Shown piece after piece: positions 1-11,480 of a DNA stretch of 64,000 nt. A program made the position numbers and the translations under genes. Source of the DNA: Setophaga petechia (taxonomy: Eukaryota; Chordata; Aves; Passeriformes; Parulidae); assembly GCA_024362935.1 (NCBI GenBank), contig JANCRA010000065.1:620001-684000 (forward strand). The letters run 5' to 3'. Each line of letters opens with the position of its first letter. The first letter of the stretch is position 1. The notes under the pieces are model-generated. The model made no database searches. It saw only the letters and a list, made by a program, of their open reading frames with translations, and was not told where the DNA came from.

Positions 1-1
1 C

Positions 2-478
2 TCCCCTACAGGTCAAGCCATCGTGGAAAGGACTCACTGCACTATTAAGAGAGTCCTGGAACAACAACAACAGGTTCTGAAAGTGGAACCCCCCCACATC
101 CGGTTGTCCAGGGCATTATTCACGATAAATTTTCTGAATTGTTCCTTTGACAGCCTGAACCCGCCTATCCTGCGCCACTTTAGGGGGAGCAGTCACTTGA
201 AGCTAAAAGAAAAGCCTCCGGTTTTAGTAAAAGATCCTGAGACTTGGAAAACGGTGGGACCTTACAACTTAGTCACTTGGGGACGTGGATACGCCTGTGT
301 GTCCACCCCCTCTGGGTTAAAATGGGTTCCCTCCAAGTGGGTAAAGCCCTATGTTCCCAAAGTCTCAGAGAAATCTACAGAAGTGCCCCAGGTTGCTAAC
401 GCTGCCTGGAGAAGAAAACGCCACACGCGTTCTCTGGCGGAAATTCCATTAAAGCCTCCTATCTGGAACAGCTTGTAA
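2..478 (+). pseudogene. pol: pol fragment: integrase C-terminal part
   Basis: This open frame enters from the window edge and ends at a TAA/TAG-type stop at 478. It begins at the TGQAIVER motif, whose Glu is the third residue of the DDE catalytic triad. It continues through the C-terminal DNA-binding domain (WGRGYACVSTPSG, then KWVPSKWVKPY), which ERV-W pol carries in closely similar form. The two catalytic Asp residues would lie outside the window, so activity cannot be judged. The tail after residue ~115 is basic (WRRKRHTR), as is common at integrase ends. The call to integrase is firm; whether the upstream pol is intact is unknown. Confidence 0.85.
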
Positions 479-574
479 TATGTTTGTTTTAAGTTTTTTT
501 GCACCAGTTTAGATCCCACGGTTCGTGTGTAGTCTCGAGACGCCATAAGACCGAGCCTGCTCCTCATCCTACTC

Positions 575-1000
575 GTGATCACCCCACCAGCAATCTCCTG
601 CATAGTCCCTCAGCTCAAAGCACGTATAGACTACCTTGGCAAAAAAACCTCAGACATCAAGAGAGAAACTGACAACTGGCTGAGTGGACCATTCAAAGAC
701 TGGGGATTCTCGGGCTGGTTGGGATCTATTCTGAAAACTGTAATTTCAAGATTGTTTATATTAAATATCATTGTTGTAGTTGTTAGCATTGTTTTTGGAC
801 TAATCAAGCGCATGGTTCTCAAGTTAATTTCAAGCTCATCTCCCCCTCCTGAAGTTTACCATTTAGAAACCCTTAGTACTCCATTAAATAACATAAAACC
901 CTCAGTGGAAAACACTGAACCTCCTACAGAGGAGGAACTAATTTACCAACCCTGGTTTGGCGAGCACTCTACACCACAAGCCCCATTTTCTTCTTTTTAA
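575..1000 (+). pseudogene. env: env fragment: end of the transmembrane subunit
   Basis: A 141-codon open frame contains a pre-membrane segment (DWGFSGWLGSI), a hydrophobic span of about 25 residues (residues ~60-85, FILNIIVVVVSIVFGL) and a proline/glutamate-rich cytoplasmic tail. ERV-W env has a similar juxtamembrane segment (GFGISGWLRTI), so this is the TM anchor of a related virus. No surface subunit, furin site, fusion peptide or CX6CC motif lies upstream, so the protein is a remnant. The first ATG is at 575, but the natural frame would start further upstream. Confidence 0.75.
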
Positions 1001-1005
1001 ACAAA

Positions 1006-1017
1006 ACTAGGGGGAGA
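1006..1017 (+). other. polypurine tract of the truncated ERV
   Basis: A purine run ending GGGGGAGA lies directly before the LTR 5' end (TGTTGCAG at 1018). This is the normal position of the plus-strand primer. Confidence 0.7.
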
Positions 1018-1339
1018 TGTTGCAGTGTTACGCAACTCTCTCTCCTGCCCCCTCCCCCTTCTTCCTCCCACTTAGCTGCCTATCAATCAAATCTACCTGA
1101 GACATCCCCTGTCATCTGATTGGCTTTTACCTGTCCTTCCCCACCCCTAATCCGAGGCTTGAAAAAGACAGAGAACATGTGCTCTTCTCTCGGTTGCCTC
1201 TGCGATTTCCACCAGAGAGGTTCTCCCCAGGGGAATCCTAGAACCACCACAGGGATCCGTTATGTATCTATTAAACCTGGACTAAACTTACAACAGAGCC
1301 TGCTTCTTCTCTTCACTGACGCTGTAAGCTTCCCCGCCA
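1018..1339 (+). mobile_element. 3' LTR of the truncated class II ERV
   Basis: It starts TGTTGCAG right after the polypurine tract. It has inverted CCAAT boxes (GATTGGC near 1118) and an ATTAAA polyadenylation signal near 1269, and appears to end in CCGCCA near 1339. The 3' boundary is not confirmed, because no partner LTR and no target-site duplication can be seen. Confidence 0.6.
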
Positions 1340-1947
1340 AAGGTAACTGAGTTCCTTTCCTGCTTGGACTCCCCAAGAGCTCGTGTGCTGCATTCCATAA
1401 CTAGCCATAGGCTCCTCTGTGGGAAATAACTACAGCTGTAGCCTTCAGCCCGGGAGCGAGAGCCAGGGGAGCCAGCAGGACACACCCGGATACCACCAAG
1501 GGATTTATAAAAACTATACTCTGCCAGCTGGAAACAGTGCAAGGGCAGGAAGGGAAGGGTTGGTACAGACTCTGTGCCTTGACCAGCTTGCACCTGTGCC
1601 CAGGACTGGGCTCTCCTGCTCAGACAGCAGCTGGATGGTGCCAGAGTCTGAAGGGAGCAGAGGGCTGGGTACTCCATAGTGAACCTTGATGCCAGTCTGC
1701 TGCCAAAGAACAACTGGGCCAGGGCTCCATTGGCCCCCTGGATTGTGGGGGAAGGAGTCTGGAAAGGAGTTTGTGAGCTGACAGGCTGACAGTAAGAAGC
1801 AGCATGTGGGGTGCAGGCTGGTGGCAATGAGTGCAGGAGTGGGCAGGGGCACAGCTACCAGCCCCACAGGCCTTGGGTACTGCGGGCAGAGGGTTTGTTC
1901 AGGCTGTGTTTTGGGTTTTGGAACCATCCCTACCAGGCACTCACTAC
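1340..1947. other. non-coding stretch between the LTR and the MROH pseudo-exons
   Basis: I see no gene here. Open frames on both strands are short and without recognisable domains. The segment could be intron or decayed exon of the MROH remnant to its right, but I could not match further MROH exons. Confidence 0.4.
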
Positions 1948-2545
1948 ATCTCCACAGCTTGTCCTTCTCCAGACGTCTCTTGAACTTCCTCTTCTTCACA
2001 AACTTGGTGGCTTGAAGCAGGGTTTCCAGAGAAACCTAAAGAGCAGCAGAGACCAGGAGATGGTACCACAGCCTGGGGCAAGGATCTATGTCCCTGCAGG
2101 CAAAGCCAGGAGGAGACTGGAGAGCTGCAGTCTGCCAGTCACTAGGGCAGGAGGCAGCTTGGAATCCTTACCTTTGCCACACGCTGGTTCTCATCCTACA
2201 GGTGGTAGAAGAGTGGAAGCAGACTCTGGCACACACACATCTTCAGGGAATTTTTTCCCTCTTTCTTTAGGTAGACTATCATCTCTCGAAAGAGGCAAAT
2301 GGAGAGAAGGTGCACATGGCTGGTATCCTTGTGGAAAGGAAGTGGGCAAGACCTCAGCACTGGCTATTCCAGGCCCACCTGGGCTGGGGCCTGAAAATCC
2401 ACAGGGCACAAAGTTTCCTGGCAGCACACAGCACCATGACAGAGGGTACAGTCTTAAACTGTCGAAGAGTGGCCGGAGTGCCTCAGCCAGCTGCAGACCA
2501 ATGGGGACAGGAATTGTCACTTTCTTGTCCTGGAGCATCTTGCTG
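1948..2545 (-). pseudogene. maestro heat-like repeat (MROH) family remnant, three pseudo-exons
   Basis: Three exon-like pieces with splice-site context can be read on the minus strand. The first, ~2545-2457, encodes a segment with ALRPLFD. The second, 2327-2172, encodes HLLSICLFREM and then QSLLPLFYHL and DENQRVAK before a GTAAGG donor. The third, 2035-1948, lies between a CTTTAG acceptor and a GTAGTGAG donor and encodes a helix ending RRLEKDKLWR. The order and motifs fit the C-terminal HEAT repeats of the MROH/maestro family, which is expanded in songbirds. An in-frame TAG at 2198-2196, just before DENQRVAK, breaks exon 2, so this is called a pseudogene. Assignment to a particular MROH member is not possible. 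Confidence 0.55.
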
Positions 2546-2589
2546 AGCACAGAGAGTGTAAAAAAATGTAAAAAGTTTAATAAAGGACA

Positions 2590-3020
2590 ATGGGAGACCA
2601 GGACCATGGAGTAAAGGTTATCACGGTCGGGTGCATCTTGGCACTCAGCCAGGAGCACCCTGTTACCTTCGGGGATCCCCCTGAAATACCTTTCCCCTTA
2701 CATCAGCCTGTTGCATATTCATAGACCCTCATGCATATCCATAAACTACTTTACATATCCCAGGAACGATTTTACATGGCCCCTCCTCGGGTCTGCCTTT
2801 TCAGAGCATGTGTGTTTCTTGGCTGTGGTTTTGGCTCTTTCTCTTTACCACCTCCAGTTTTTGGGCCTTGCTCCACTCTGCCTTCAGACGGGGAGTGCTG
2901 ATAGTTGGCAGATCTGTCCAGGTGTCCTCATCCTGTGTGCATTGGATGTTATCCCATCCAAGCAGGCAGTTTAACACAAGCAGCTATTTCACTGAGCTTA
3001 ATTAACAACAAAAATAAAAA
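2590..3020 (+). repeat. dispersed repeat, copy 1 of 5
   Basis: About 430 bp beginning near the GTTACCTTCGGGGATCC block and ending in AATTAACAACA plus an A-rich tail. Further copies lie at 40385-40830 (-), 47410-47761 plus 55412-55500 (+, split by ERV-W), 59725-60100 (+) and 62600-62990 (+). It contains two octamer-like ATGCATAT/TGCATATT sites. It may be part of an LTR, but no terminal TG...CA pair or target-site duplication is evident. Confidence 0.7.
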
Positions 3021-3049
3021 CTATAGAACAAAGTTAATTTAACAAAAGG

Positions 3050-3430
3050 TCCCAGCCCATATTTGCTCCCAGTCTGTGCCATTTTGATCCATATGGTCTC
3101 ACTCCTTAGGATCCCAGTCCGTAGGATCCCAGTCCATCTAATCTCTGCCCAGGTGATCACAGTCTCTGTGGTCCCAGTCCATTCTGTCCCAGTCCATACT
3201 TAATCCCACTCCAGGCTATCCCAGTCTGGAGGGTTCTGATCCACAGGATCCCAGTCCACGTGACCCCCATCCATGTGATCCCAGTCCAGGTGATCCCAGC
3301 CCATATTTGATCCCAGTCCAGTTCATCCCAGTCTATGTCATCCTGATCCATATGGTCCCAGTCTGTGCAGTCCCAGTCCAAAGGATCCCAGGCCATATTT
3401 GATCCCAGTCTGTGTGGTCCTGCACACACT
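3050..3430 (+). repeat. GATCCCAGTC minisatellite, block A
   Basis: Degenerate tandem units of roughly 20-24 bp built on GATCCCAGTCCA with ATGGTCC variants. The same array follows the dispersed repeat in blocks B (40205-40350, inverted) and C (55515-55740). Confidence 0.85.
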
Positions 3431-3479
3431 CCCAGTATCTGGAATTCCAGTTCCCAGCCAGGAAAAAATGTTCCTGTCC

Positions 3480-3970
3480 TTGAACTTCCTTCCTATCATC
3501 TTAAAAATTTAGAATGTAATTATAAATAAATAAATAATAATTAAAATAAATAATTACATGAAAATGAAATACAGTAATTTCAACTCTTTCTTACAATACT
3601 CCCATAATGATTCAAGCCAAAAAAACAATAACTATTACTATAACATTACCAAGAAATATAAATAAATTATATACCAAGAAATAACTTTTGAAAGTTTTAA
3701 CTCGATGACTAATATACTTGAGATAAAAAATATCTAAAAAAACTAACATACAATCTAACACACCTTAGTAAAACAATTCATATTACAAATATGCTAAACA
3801 CAAAACCAAACACCACTATAATTTCTCAGACATTTTAACCAAAGAATGAAACTTTAATAACATCCTTAAGTACTCTAAAACAAATAAAATTATTTTTAAA
3901 AGACGTATTGTGTGTGTATGGTTTTATTTGGATATTGGTTTTTGAATTGTTAGAGGCCAGATGATTTAAA
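3480..3970. repeat. AT-rich tract, block A
   Basis: About 490 bp of very AT-rich sequence with no gene. It is conserved in the other ZNF blocks (39660-40140 inverted, 55800-56290 direct), so it is part of the duplicated unit rather than random spacer. Confidence 0.75.
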
Positions 3971-4534
3971 AAATGGGACTTTTCTAGGAATTTAAACAGC
4001 TGAGAAGGCGACACTCCACAAACAGAACTGACTGAAAATGAACGGGACAGAAATCAGTAACTCTGAAAATTTTATTTGCTATCAAATACATCCCACACAC
4101 CCAGCCCCACACAATCCCCATGCCATTGCTCCAAATTGGGATCCCACTTCTACCAATTGCCTCCCAGCCCCATCTGACCATGGTGGCTGTGGAAGGGAGT
4201 GAGTTTGGTCTGGGATTGAGTTTTCTTGAGGTGGGAACATGCAATCTGAGAGGGGTTTGAGCCTTTATGGGTTAAAATTCATTTGTTTCCCATGGGATTT
4301 GAGTGGTTTTGAAGTGACAGATAAATCCCTCTTGACTTTTGAAGTGCAAAGAGATGGAGAAGTGAAAAAAATTAAGGCCAAACAAAAAGGAGAAGCAGCC
4401 AAGTGTGTTCCCAACATGGATCACAGGGAATGTGGGTGACCAGGGCTGTGCCCAAAGTGCCTCCTCCAGTGGGGGATGGAGCTGGAGCAGCGCACGAAGC
4501 TCTTCCCGCACTCGGGGCACTCGCAGGGCTTCCC

Positions 4535-5632
4535 TTACCGGTGCCTCCGTTGGTGTTGGGTCAAGATAGAGCTCCTGGAGAAGCTCTTCCCACACTGGGG
4601 ACACTCGTAGGGCCTCTCCCCTGTGTGGATGCGCCGGTGGGTGATGAGGGCAGAGTTGTGCTTGAATCCCTTCCCGCAGTCGGGGCATTGGAAGGGCCTC
4701 TCCTCTGTGTGACTCCAATAGTGCCGGAGGAGACGGGACCTGATCTGAAACCCCTTCCCACACTTGGAACACTCGTAGGGCCTCTCCCCTGTGTGGATCT
4801 TTTGGTGCACGATCAGGCTGGAACGCATCGTGAAGCTCTTCCCACACTCCCCACACTCATAGGGCCGTTCCCCAGTGTGGGTCCTCTGGTGGCTGACCAG
4901 GTTGGAGCTGTGGCTGAAGCTCTTCCCACATTCCTCACACTCGTAGGGCCTCTCCCCAGTGTGGATGCGTCGGTGCGTGACAAGTTGGGAGTTGTGTCTG
5001 AATCCCTGCCCGCAGTCGGGGCAGCGGAAGGGCCTCTCCTCTGTGTGCGTGCGCTGGTGCTGGAGGAGATGGGAGCTGGTCTGAAACCTCTTCCTGCACT
5101 GATCACACTCGTAGGGCCGTTCCCCAGTGTGGATCCTCTGGTGCTCGATGAGCCTGCAGTTCCACCTGAAGCTCTTCCCACACTCCCCGCATGTGTGGGG
5201 CTTCTCCCCATCATGACCCTGCTCATGGAGCACCAGCTCCAAGCTCTGGCTCCATCTCCGGCCGCCTTCCCGGCCCAGGCTGGCTCTTTCCCCCTCACAT
5301 CCCCGCCAGCTGCGTTTGCAGCCCCTCCTCGTGCGGCATCTCCGGGCCTTTTCCTCCCCGCTGGCTTCCTGCGCCGTGGAGCCGCTCCAAACGGCCTCTT
5401 CCACCAGGTTCTGCCGCGGGCATTTGTCCTCCCTGCTCTCCATGCTCAGCTCCTGCTCTGGGCAAGGAAGGACAAGGACAGGATGGGATTTGCCTCCGTG
5501 CCACTGGCAAGGGCAAGGAGATCCCCCCAGGGCTGTGCTGCAGCCGGGGCCGTGCTGGGCTGGGAGATGGAGCAGCACAGAGGGGAAAGGGGCACTGACT
5601 TCCTCCTCACCTGCCTCAGTGTCCCGGGGCAT
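4535..5632 (-). CDS. ZNF-A: eight-finger C2H2 zinc-finger protein
   Basis: Likely a DNA-binding nuclear repressor-type protein. Exon 1 coding part is 5632-5611 (ATG at 5632-5630, MPRDTEA), followed by a GTGAGG donor. Exon 2 is 5457-4535 after a TTGCCCAG acceptor, and the splice phase agrees (MPRDTEA joins EQELSMES). The N-terminal ~100 residues are acidic/basic linker without a KRAB or SCAN domain. Eight consecutive C2H2 fingers follow, with H-TGERPYEC or H-TEERPF linkers. The stop is TAA at 4537-4535. In the 3' region another C2H2 finger is encoded in frame after the stop. Paralogues are ZNF-B and ZNF-C. The coding region looks intact, but expression is unknown. Confidence 0.8.
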   Translation of the reverse strand: MPRDTEAGEEEVSAPFPSVLLHLPAQHGPGCSTALGGSPCPCQWHGGKSHPVLVLPCPEQELSMESREDKCPRQNLVEEAVWSGSTAQEASGEEKARRCRTRRGCKRSWRGCEGERASLGREGGRRWSQSLELVLHEQGHDGEKPHTCGECGKSFRWNCRLIEHQRIHTGERPYECDQCRKRFQTSSHLLQHQRTHTEERPFRCPDCGQGFRHNSQLVTHRRIHTGERPYECEECGKSFSHSSNLVSHQRTHTGERPYECGECGKSFTMRSSLIVHQKIHTGERPYECSKCGKGFQIRSRLLRHYWSHTEERPFQCPDCGKGFKHNSALITHRRIHTGERPYECPQCGKSFSRSSILTQHQRRHR

Positions 5633-6540
5633 CTTCCTCACAGCCTCCCAGGGGTTGGCAATGGGAAATCCTAGTTTGGGGAAAACAAGGGATGAGCACG
5701 TTTGTAGGAGCGTCAGGGGGTAGGACGGACGGGATGGATGGAGACGAGAGATCTCTGCAGCCACATCGTGGAACTTGTGGTTTATTGCAAAGGGCCTGGG
5801 TGCAGGGCCCTGCTGGGAGCTGCCAGCCACAGCTGGGAGCAGGCCCGAGAGAAGAGAGGGGTAGAGAGGAGGAGAGGATAAGAGAGTAAGAGGGGAAGAG
5901 CATAAGAGAGTAATGTTCCCGTTAAAATACAATAAATCTTCTTTCTGTGTTGAATATTCTATTTCTCACTAACCAGTCTCATACAAGATACAAATCCTAG
6001 AGCATTTACATAAAGTCTGTAAAAATCATTCCATCACCATACTGTGTTACATTTTAAACCCTAAAAACTCCTCTTTGGACCCCTCCTGCTGAGCTACTAG
6101 GGTCTGCTCTGACCCTTGGACCTTTCTGCAAGCAGAGGGAATTGTTTCATCAAAAGGGGATTACGTTCAGTCGGGCCACACCACTGTTTTCCATTTGTTC
6201 AGTAACTAAGGTATCTCAAAGCTTGCTTTCATTTCAATCTTGCTTATAGTTTCTGTATTCTCAAAATCTTTTGCCAGACAATCATATTTATCATATTGAT
6301 GGAACAGGAAAGCCTGTTTCATCTTCCCCAACACACACTGAGTTTGAAGGTCCCTCTGCCCAAGTCCATCTCTACAAGTCACTGGCCACCTGGGGTCCAT
6401 AAAAACCTCCCAAACACCAAGATTCAGCCCTGAAAAAGCCTCCCAGGAGTTCCCCGTCCCTGGTCCCTCCCCTTTGGTCCTCTTGGCACATCCACCAGGG
6501 GGGAACACACACAAGGCTGGGGGATCCCAGCAGTGGCAGC
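5633..6540 (-). other. ZNF-A upstream/intron sequence shared with block B
   Basis: This matches 37070-37660 in inverted order, so it belongs to the duplicated ZNF unit. It holds CT-rich runs (5860-5900), an AT-rich part and a short conserved open frame on the minus strand ending near 6206 (contains KYDCLAKDFEN). I see no clear exon. A related peptide-like stretch recurs near 60.8 kb, which suggests an old mobile element within the unit. Confidence 0.5.
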
Positions 6541-7755
6541 ACTGCCAGGGACTGGGCTGGACTGGGATCGTACTGGGAGGGACTGGGATTATGTTGAGGG
6601 TGACTGGGAGCAGCTGTGAGCAACTGGAATCAACTGGGAATGACTGGGAGCATGCTGGGGGTGACGAGATCATACTGGCAGGCAGTGCCACTACACTGAG
6701 GCTGACTGGGAGTGCTTGGGAGCAAATGGGATCATACTGGAAGGAACTGGGAGCAACTGGGAACATGCTGGAGGGAACTGGGCTACACTGGGACATACTG
6801 GGAGGGACTGGAACAAAAGTGAGGCTGAAAGAGAGCAACTGGAACCATGTGGAGCACAACTGGTTCATACTGGCAGGGACTGGGAGCACACTGGGCTCAG
6901 ATTTGGATCATACTGGGAGGGACTGGACTAATACTGGGAGTGTCTGAGAGTGACTGGGAACACACCCTGCACATCATCCCCCATACTGGGCCTGACTGGG
7001 AGCAACTGGGAGCACGCTGGCAGCAAATGGCATCATACTGGGACTGACTGGGCTGATCTAGGAAGGAACTGGAACCATGCTGGAGGCAGCTGGGACCATA
7101 CTGGGAGAGATTGGAAGCAACTGGGATTAAACTGGGATCACACTGGGAGGGCTGGCATGGGACTGGGATCAAACTGGAGCTTACTGGGATCATATTGGGG
7201 TTGAAAGGGAGTGACTGGGATCACACTTTGGGCTACTGGGAGCAGCTGAGAGAAACTGGGATGATGCTGCAAGCAAACTGGAGGAACTGGGAAGGACTGG
7301 ATGCATGCTAGAGGCAACTGGGATATACTGGGCATGACTGGGGGATCATACTGGGAGAAGTGACACCTTACTGGGGCCACTGGCAGTGCCTGGAAATGAC
7401 TACAGACATGCTGGGGGATACTGGGATATACTGGGAGTGTCTGGAACCATACTGGGGGGACTGGAACCACACTGGGAACAACTGGGATCATGCTGGGAGC
7501 AACTGGGACCATGCTGGGGGAAACTGAATCTACCCTGGAGGCAACTGGGCACGACTGGGACCCTGCTGGGAGGGACTGGGACTGTTCTTGGAGCAACTGG
7601 GATCATAATGGGAGGAACTGGGAACATCCGGAACTATGCTGGGAGCAACTGGGATCACACTGGGATCACAGTGAGAGCAGCTGAGTCCATACTGGGTTAC
7701 AGTGGGATCTCATTGAGAGCGACTGGAGTCATACTGGGATTGCCTGGGAGTGGCT
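6540..7755 (+). repeat. ACTGGGA minisatellite, block A
   Basis: About 1.2 kb of degenerate units such as ACTGGGAGCAACTGGGATCA. Basic spacing is 10-11 bp, grouped into units of 20-40 bp. Long apparent open frames on both strands are by-products of the repeat. Related arrays lie at 22200-22690, 35225-37070 and 58540-59720. Confidence 0.9.
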
Positions 7756-9780
7756 GGGTTTGTGGATTTTGGGGGGTTTGGATTTTGGGGGATTTTATTG
7801 GCATTTTGAGGGGGAGTTTTTCTGGGGGCATTTGGGGGTTTATTGAAATGTTTTATGATGTTTTTTTGAACTTTAGGTTTTTACTGTGATTTTTTGGGGA
7901 TTTTTTGGAATTCTCAGAAATTCTAGGGGTTCTATTGGGATTTTTAGGAGATTTTTGGGGGGATTTTATTGGAATTGTGGTGGCATTTAGTGAGATTCAT
8001 TGGGGATTTGGGTTTTTTGGGGATTTTTGGTGGGATTTGGGGTTTTTTGTGGGTTTTTTTGGGTGTTGCCAGGATTTCTTTACATCTTAGGGAAGATTTT
8101 GTGGGACATTTTATGGTTTTGGGGATATTTTTGGGGGATTTGTGGAGTTTAATCAGGATTTTTTGGGCTATTGGGATTTTAAAGGATTTTGTGGGCTTTT
8201 ATTGGAATTCTAGGGCGTTCTGAGGGGATTTTGAGCGATTTAATTGGGGTTTAGTGGGTTTTATTGGGGCTTTTGGGGGTTTTAAGGAGATTTTGGTGCC
8301 TCTGAGCCTTTTCCCACACCCAGGGAATGCCCCCAAGCCCCCCTAAAATTCCATTAAAACCCCACGAAATCCCCAAAAATTACAAGAAAACCCTCAAAAC
8401 CCCCAGAGAATCCCCAAAAATCCCAGTGGAACTCACCAAAATTTAAAAAAACTCCCAAAAATTTCAATAAATCCCCCCCCCCCCAAAAAAAAGCCCCATA
8501 ATCCAAACAAAACCCCCAAAATCCTGAAGCCATTTATTATAATGAACAATAGTTTCTGAGAAATAAAAGAATTAAAAGACACTTAAAAGTATATCAAGGG
8601 AATCGCAGAAGTTAATAAAATAACCTAAAATACACTGTTAGGAAGAACTTTGATCAGATGTCTAGATAAGTTAATAAATAATCTAAAATACACTCACAGG
8701 AGAAACTTTGGAATTAGAATATTTGAAGAAGAAAGCAGAAGTGGAAGCCAATAAGTTAAAGTGACCTGCCAAGCCGTTAAGATCAAGCCAAGTACAACAG
8801 TAACTTCTGCCAAGCCATGGAAAAACATGCCAAGAATAACAGAAAGCCGTCCAAATTAGGAAAAGCTTAACTAAGGAAGACCAAGAATTCCCGGAAGACT
8901 CCGCCTATACCTGTGAACCCAAAATCACGTAACAGTCCCAAAACCCAATAATTCCCTCCAAAAACCCCAAAAATTCCCCCCAAACTCACACAAAATCTGC
9001 CAAAGCCCAAAAAGCCACCCCGAAATCCCCAAAAACCCTCTCAAAACCCCAAAATCTCCCCCAAACCCCCCCAGACTCAGTGGGGCCGTCCTGGATCAGG
9101 GGGCACCGGCCGGTGGAACAGGAGCCACTTCAGGGGGCCCTCGGAGCTGTTTGGGGAGGGGGCACCATGGGAGACCCCCCAAAAACCGCGGGGGGGGGAG
9201 GGGGGGAGGAACCCCTGCTGTGCCCCCTCCCCCTGAAACCCCCAGACCCCGGTTCAGGGTGGGCCTGGGACCCCCGGGACCCCCAGATCTGCCCCAGGAC
9301 CCCCATGAGTGCCCCCCAAGGTTGGCCCAGGACCAATCTGGGCCCCTGAATCCTCCCCAAGATCCCAAAAACCTCCCCGGGACACTCAGACCCCCCCATT
9401 TCCCCCCAAAAATCATCCCAGACCCACTTGAGACCCCCCCAAATCCATCAGACTGCCTTAAATCACCCTTAGATCCCTCAACCCCCCCCAACCCTATAAA
9501 ATCCCCTCAGACTCCACCAAATTTCCCAGACCCACCTCAGAACTCCGCGGATCCCATCACAACCCCCCAGTTCCTCTTACAACCCCCCCAAAATCCCCTC
9601 AGACCCTCCCAATTCCCCTCAGATCCCCCTAAACCCACCTGAGAACGCTCCAGACCCTCTCAAGCTCCCCCCAAGCTCCCTAAAGCCGCCTCAGACCCAC
9701 CAAAGCCCCCTCAGACCCCCTCATTCCCCCCAGGCCCACTGCACACCCCCCTGTTTCCCGTCGATGCCCCCAAAAATCCC
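7755..9780. repeat. GT/CA-rich module, copy 1
   Basis: Order: GT-rich part with TTTTGGGGATTT units (7755-8310), a short conserved block at ~8276-8335, a CA-rich part (8335-8530), an interrupting AT-rich segment (8540-8940), more CA-rich sequence, a GC-core (9070-9270, starting near ACTCAGTGGGGCCGTCC) and a C-rich tail. The GC-core recurs almost unchanged at 10725-10925 and, inverted and split, at 12095-12227/18836-18965. I could not assign the core to a gene. Confidence 0.75.
8540..8940. other. AT-rich segment interrupting module copy 1
   Basis: About 400 bp of different composition inside the CA-rich part; module copies 2 and 3 lack it. It starts near TGAACAATAG and ends near ACGTAACA, so TG...CA ends are possible and it may be a small LTR. 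No flanking duplication was found and no family is recognised. Confidence 0.35.
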
Positions 9781-9789
9781 CAATTTCCC

Positions 9790-11480
9790 CTCAGACCCGC
9801 CCCAAACGCCCCCAGTTTTGTGGATTTTGGGGAATTTTCTTGGCATTTTGAGGGGGAGCTTTTCTGGGGGTGTTTTGGGGTTTATTCCATTTTTTTTGTC
9901 TGTTTTTGAATTTTGGGTGTTTTACTGGGATTTTGAGGGGATTTTTTGGGATTCTCAGAAATTCCTGCGTTTTTATTGGGATTTTTAGGAGATTTTGGGG
10001 CATTTTATTGGCGTTGTGGTGGCATTTAATGGGATTCCTTGGGAAATTTGGGTTTTTTTGGGATTTTTTGTGGGATTTGGGGTTTTTTTTTGGGTGTTGC
10101 CAGGATTTCTTTGGATCTTGGGGGAGATTTTATGGGACTTTTTAAGGTTTTGGGGACATTTTTGAAGGATTTAAGGAGTTTAATCGGGATTTTTGTGGTT
10201 ATTGGGATTTCAAAGGATTTTGTGGGCTTTTATTGGGATTTTAGCATGTTCTAATGGGATTTTGAGAGATTTAATTGGGATTTTGTGGGTTTTAAGGAGA
10301 TTTTGGTGCGTCTCAGCCCTTCCCCACACCTGGGGATAACCTCTAAGACCACCCATGGCCCCCAAAATTCCACTAAAAGCACCCAAAATTCCCTAAAAAT
10401 TTTAAAGGATCCTTCAAAACCCCAGAGAATCACACAAAATCGCAGTGGAATACAAGAAAACTTAAAAATACACCCAAAATTTTCAATAAACCCCCTCCCC
10501 AAAACAAACCACAACCCCAAAAAAATCCCTCAGAGTCCAAAACAACCCAAAATCCAGCAAACCCTCAAAAACCAGTAATTCACCCCAAAAATCCAATAAT
10601 TCCCCCTTAAACTCTCAATAAAATCCCCCAAAGCCCAAAAACGCTCCCTAAAAATCCCCAAAACCCCCTCCCGAAATCTCCCAAAAATGCCCCAAATCCC
10701 CCAAACTTCCCCCTCAACCCCCCCCAGACTCAGTGGGGCCGTCCTGGATCAGGGGGCACCGGCCGGTGGAACAGGAGCCACTTCAGGGGGCCCTCGGAGC
10801 TGTTTGGGGAGGGGGCACCATGGGAGACCCCCCAAAAACCGCGGGGGGGGGGGGAACCCCTGCTGTGCCCCCTCCCCCTGAAACCCCCAGACCCCGGTTC
10901 AGGGTGGGCCTGGGACCCCCCGGGACCCCCAAATCTCCCCCGGGACCCCTCCAGGAACCCCAAAGCCCCCAGAGCTGCCCCAGTGTTGGCCCAGAACCAC
11001 CCTGGACCCCAAAAATCTCCCAAGGACTCTCAGACCCACCCATTCCCCCAAAATTCACCCCAGACCCACCTGAGACCCCCAAATCCATCAGACTGCCCCA
11101 AATCACCCTCAGACCATTCAATCCCCCCCAAACCCTATGAAATCCTCTCAGACTCCCCCAAATTTCTCCAGACCTACCTTAAAACCCCCCAGATCCCCTT
11201 AAAACCCCACAGTTCCTCTTGCAATCGCCCCAAAACCCCGCAGAGCCTCTCAATTCCCCTCAGATCCTCCTAAACGCACCCGAGAACGCCCCAGACCCGC
11301 TCAAGCTTCCCCCAAAGCTCCCTAAAGCCGCCTCAGACCACCAAAGCCCCCTCAGACCCCCTCATTCCCCCCAAACCCACCAAAGCCCCCGTGCTTCCCG
11401 TCGATGTCCCCAAAATCCCCAATTTCCCCTCAGACCCGCCCCAAACGCCCCCAGTTTCCCCCAGCCCCACCTCAGCTCCG
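9790..11480 (+). repeat. GT/CA-rich module, copy 2 (left arm of the CpG-centred inverted repeat)
   Basis: Same order as copy 1: GT-rich 9820-10300, conserved block at ~10300-10345, CA-rich 10345-10720, GC-core 10725-10925, C-rich tail to 11480. Together with the inverted copy on the other side of the CpG island it forms arms of roughly 1.7 kb. Confidence 0.75.

Larger units (their letters stand above)
1..1339 (+). mobile_element. 3' part of a class II (alpha/beta-like) ERV, truncated by the window edge
   Basis: The left edge holds, in order, the end of integrase, a transmembrane-envelope fragment, a polypurine tract and one LTR. The integrase C-terminus resembles that of ERV-W at 47.8-55.4 kb (a shared GYxCxSTPxG-type segment), so it belongs to the alpha/beta-like group. 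Most of env (surface subunit and the front of TM) is missing between 478 and 575, an internal deletion. The 5' half lies outside the window. Confidence 0.85.

Noticed and set aside
1811..2614. 267-codon plus-strand frame
   Set aside because: It runs opposite to the MROH pseudo-exons and has no recognisable domain.
4403..5674. 423-codon frame antisense to ZNF-A (and 449 codons at 39243-37894, 362 codons at 56999-58087)
   Set aside because: These are antisense shadows of repeated finger units and linkers, which lack stops on the opposite strand. No domain, and unrelated to any known protein.
6540..7755. CRISPR-like array
   Set aside because: Units are degenerate and contiguous without unique spacers, in a vertebrate-type context; a minisatellite.
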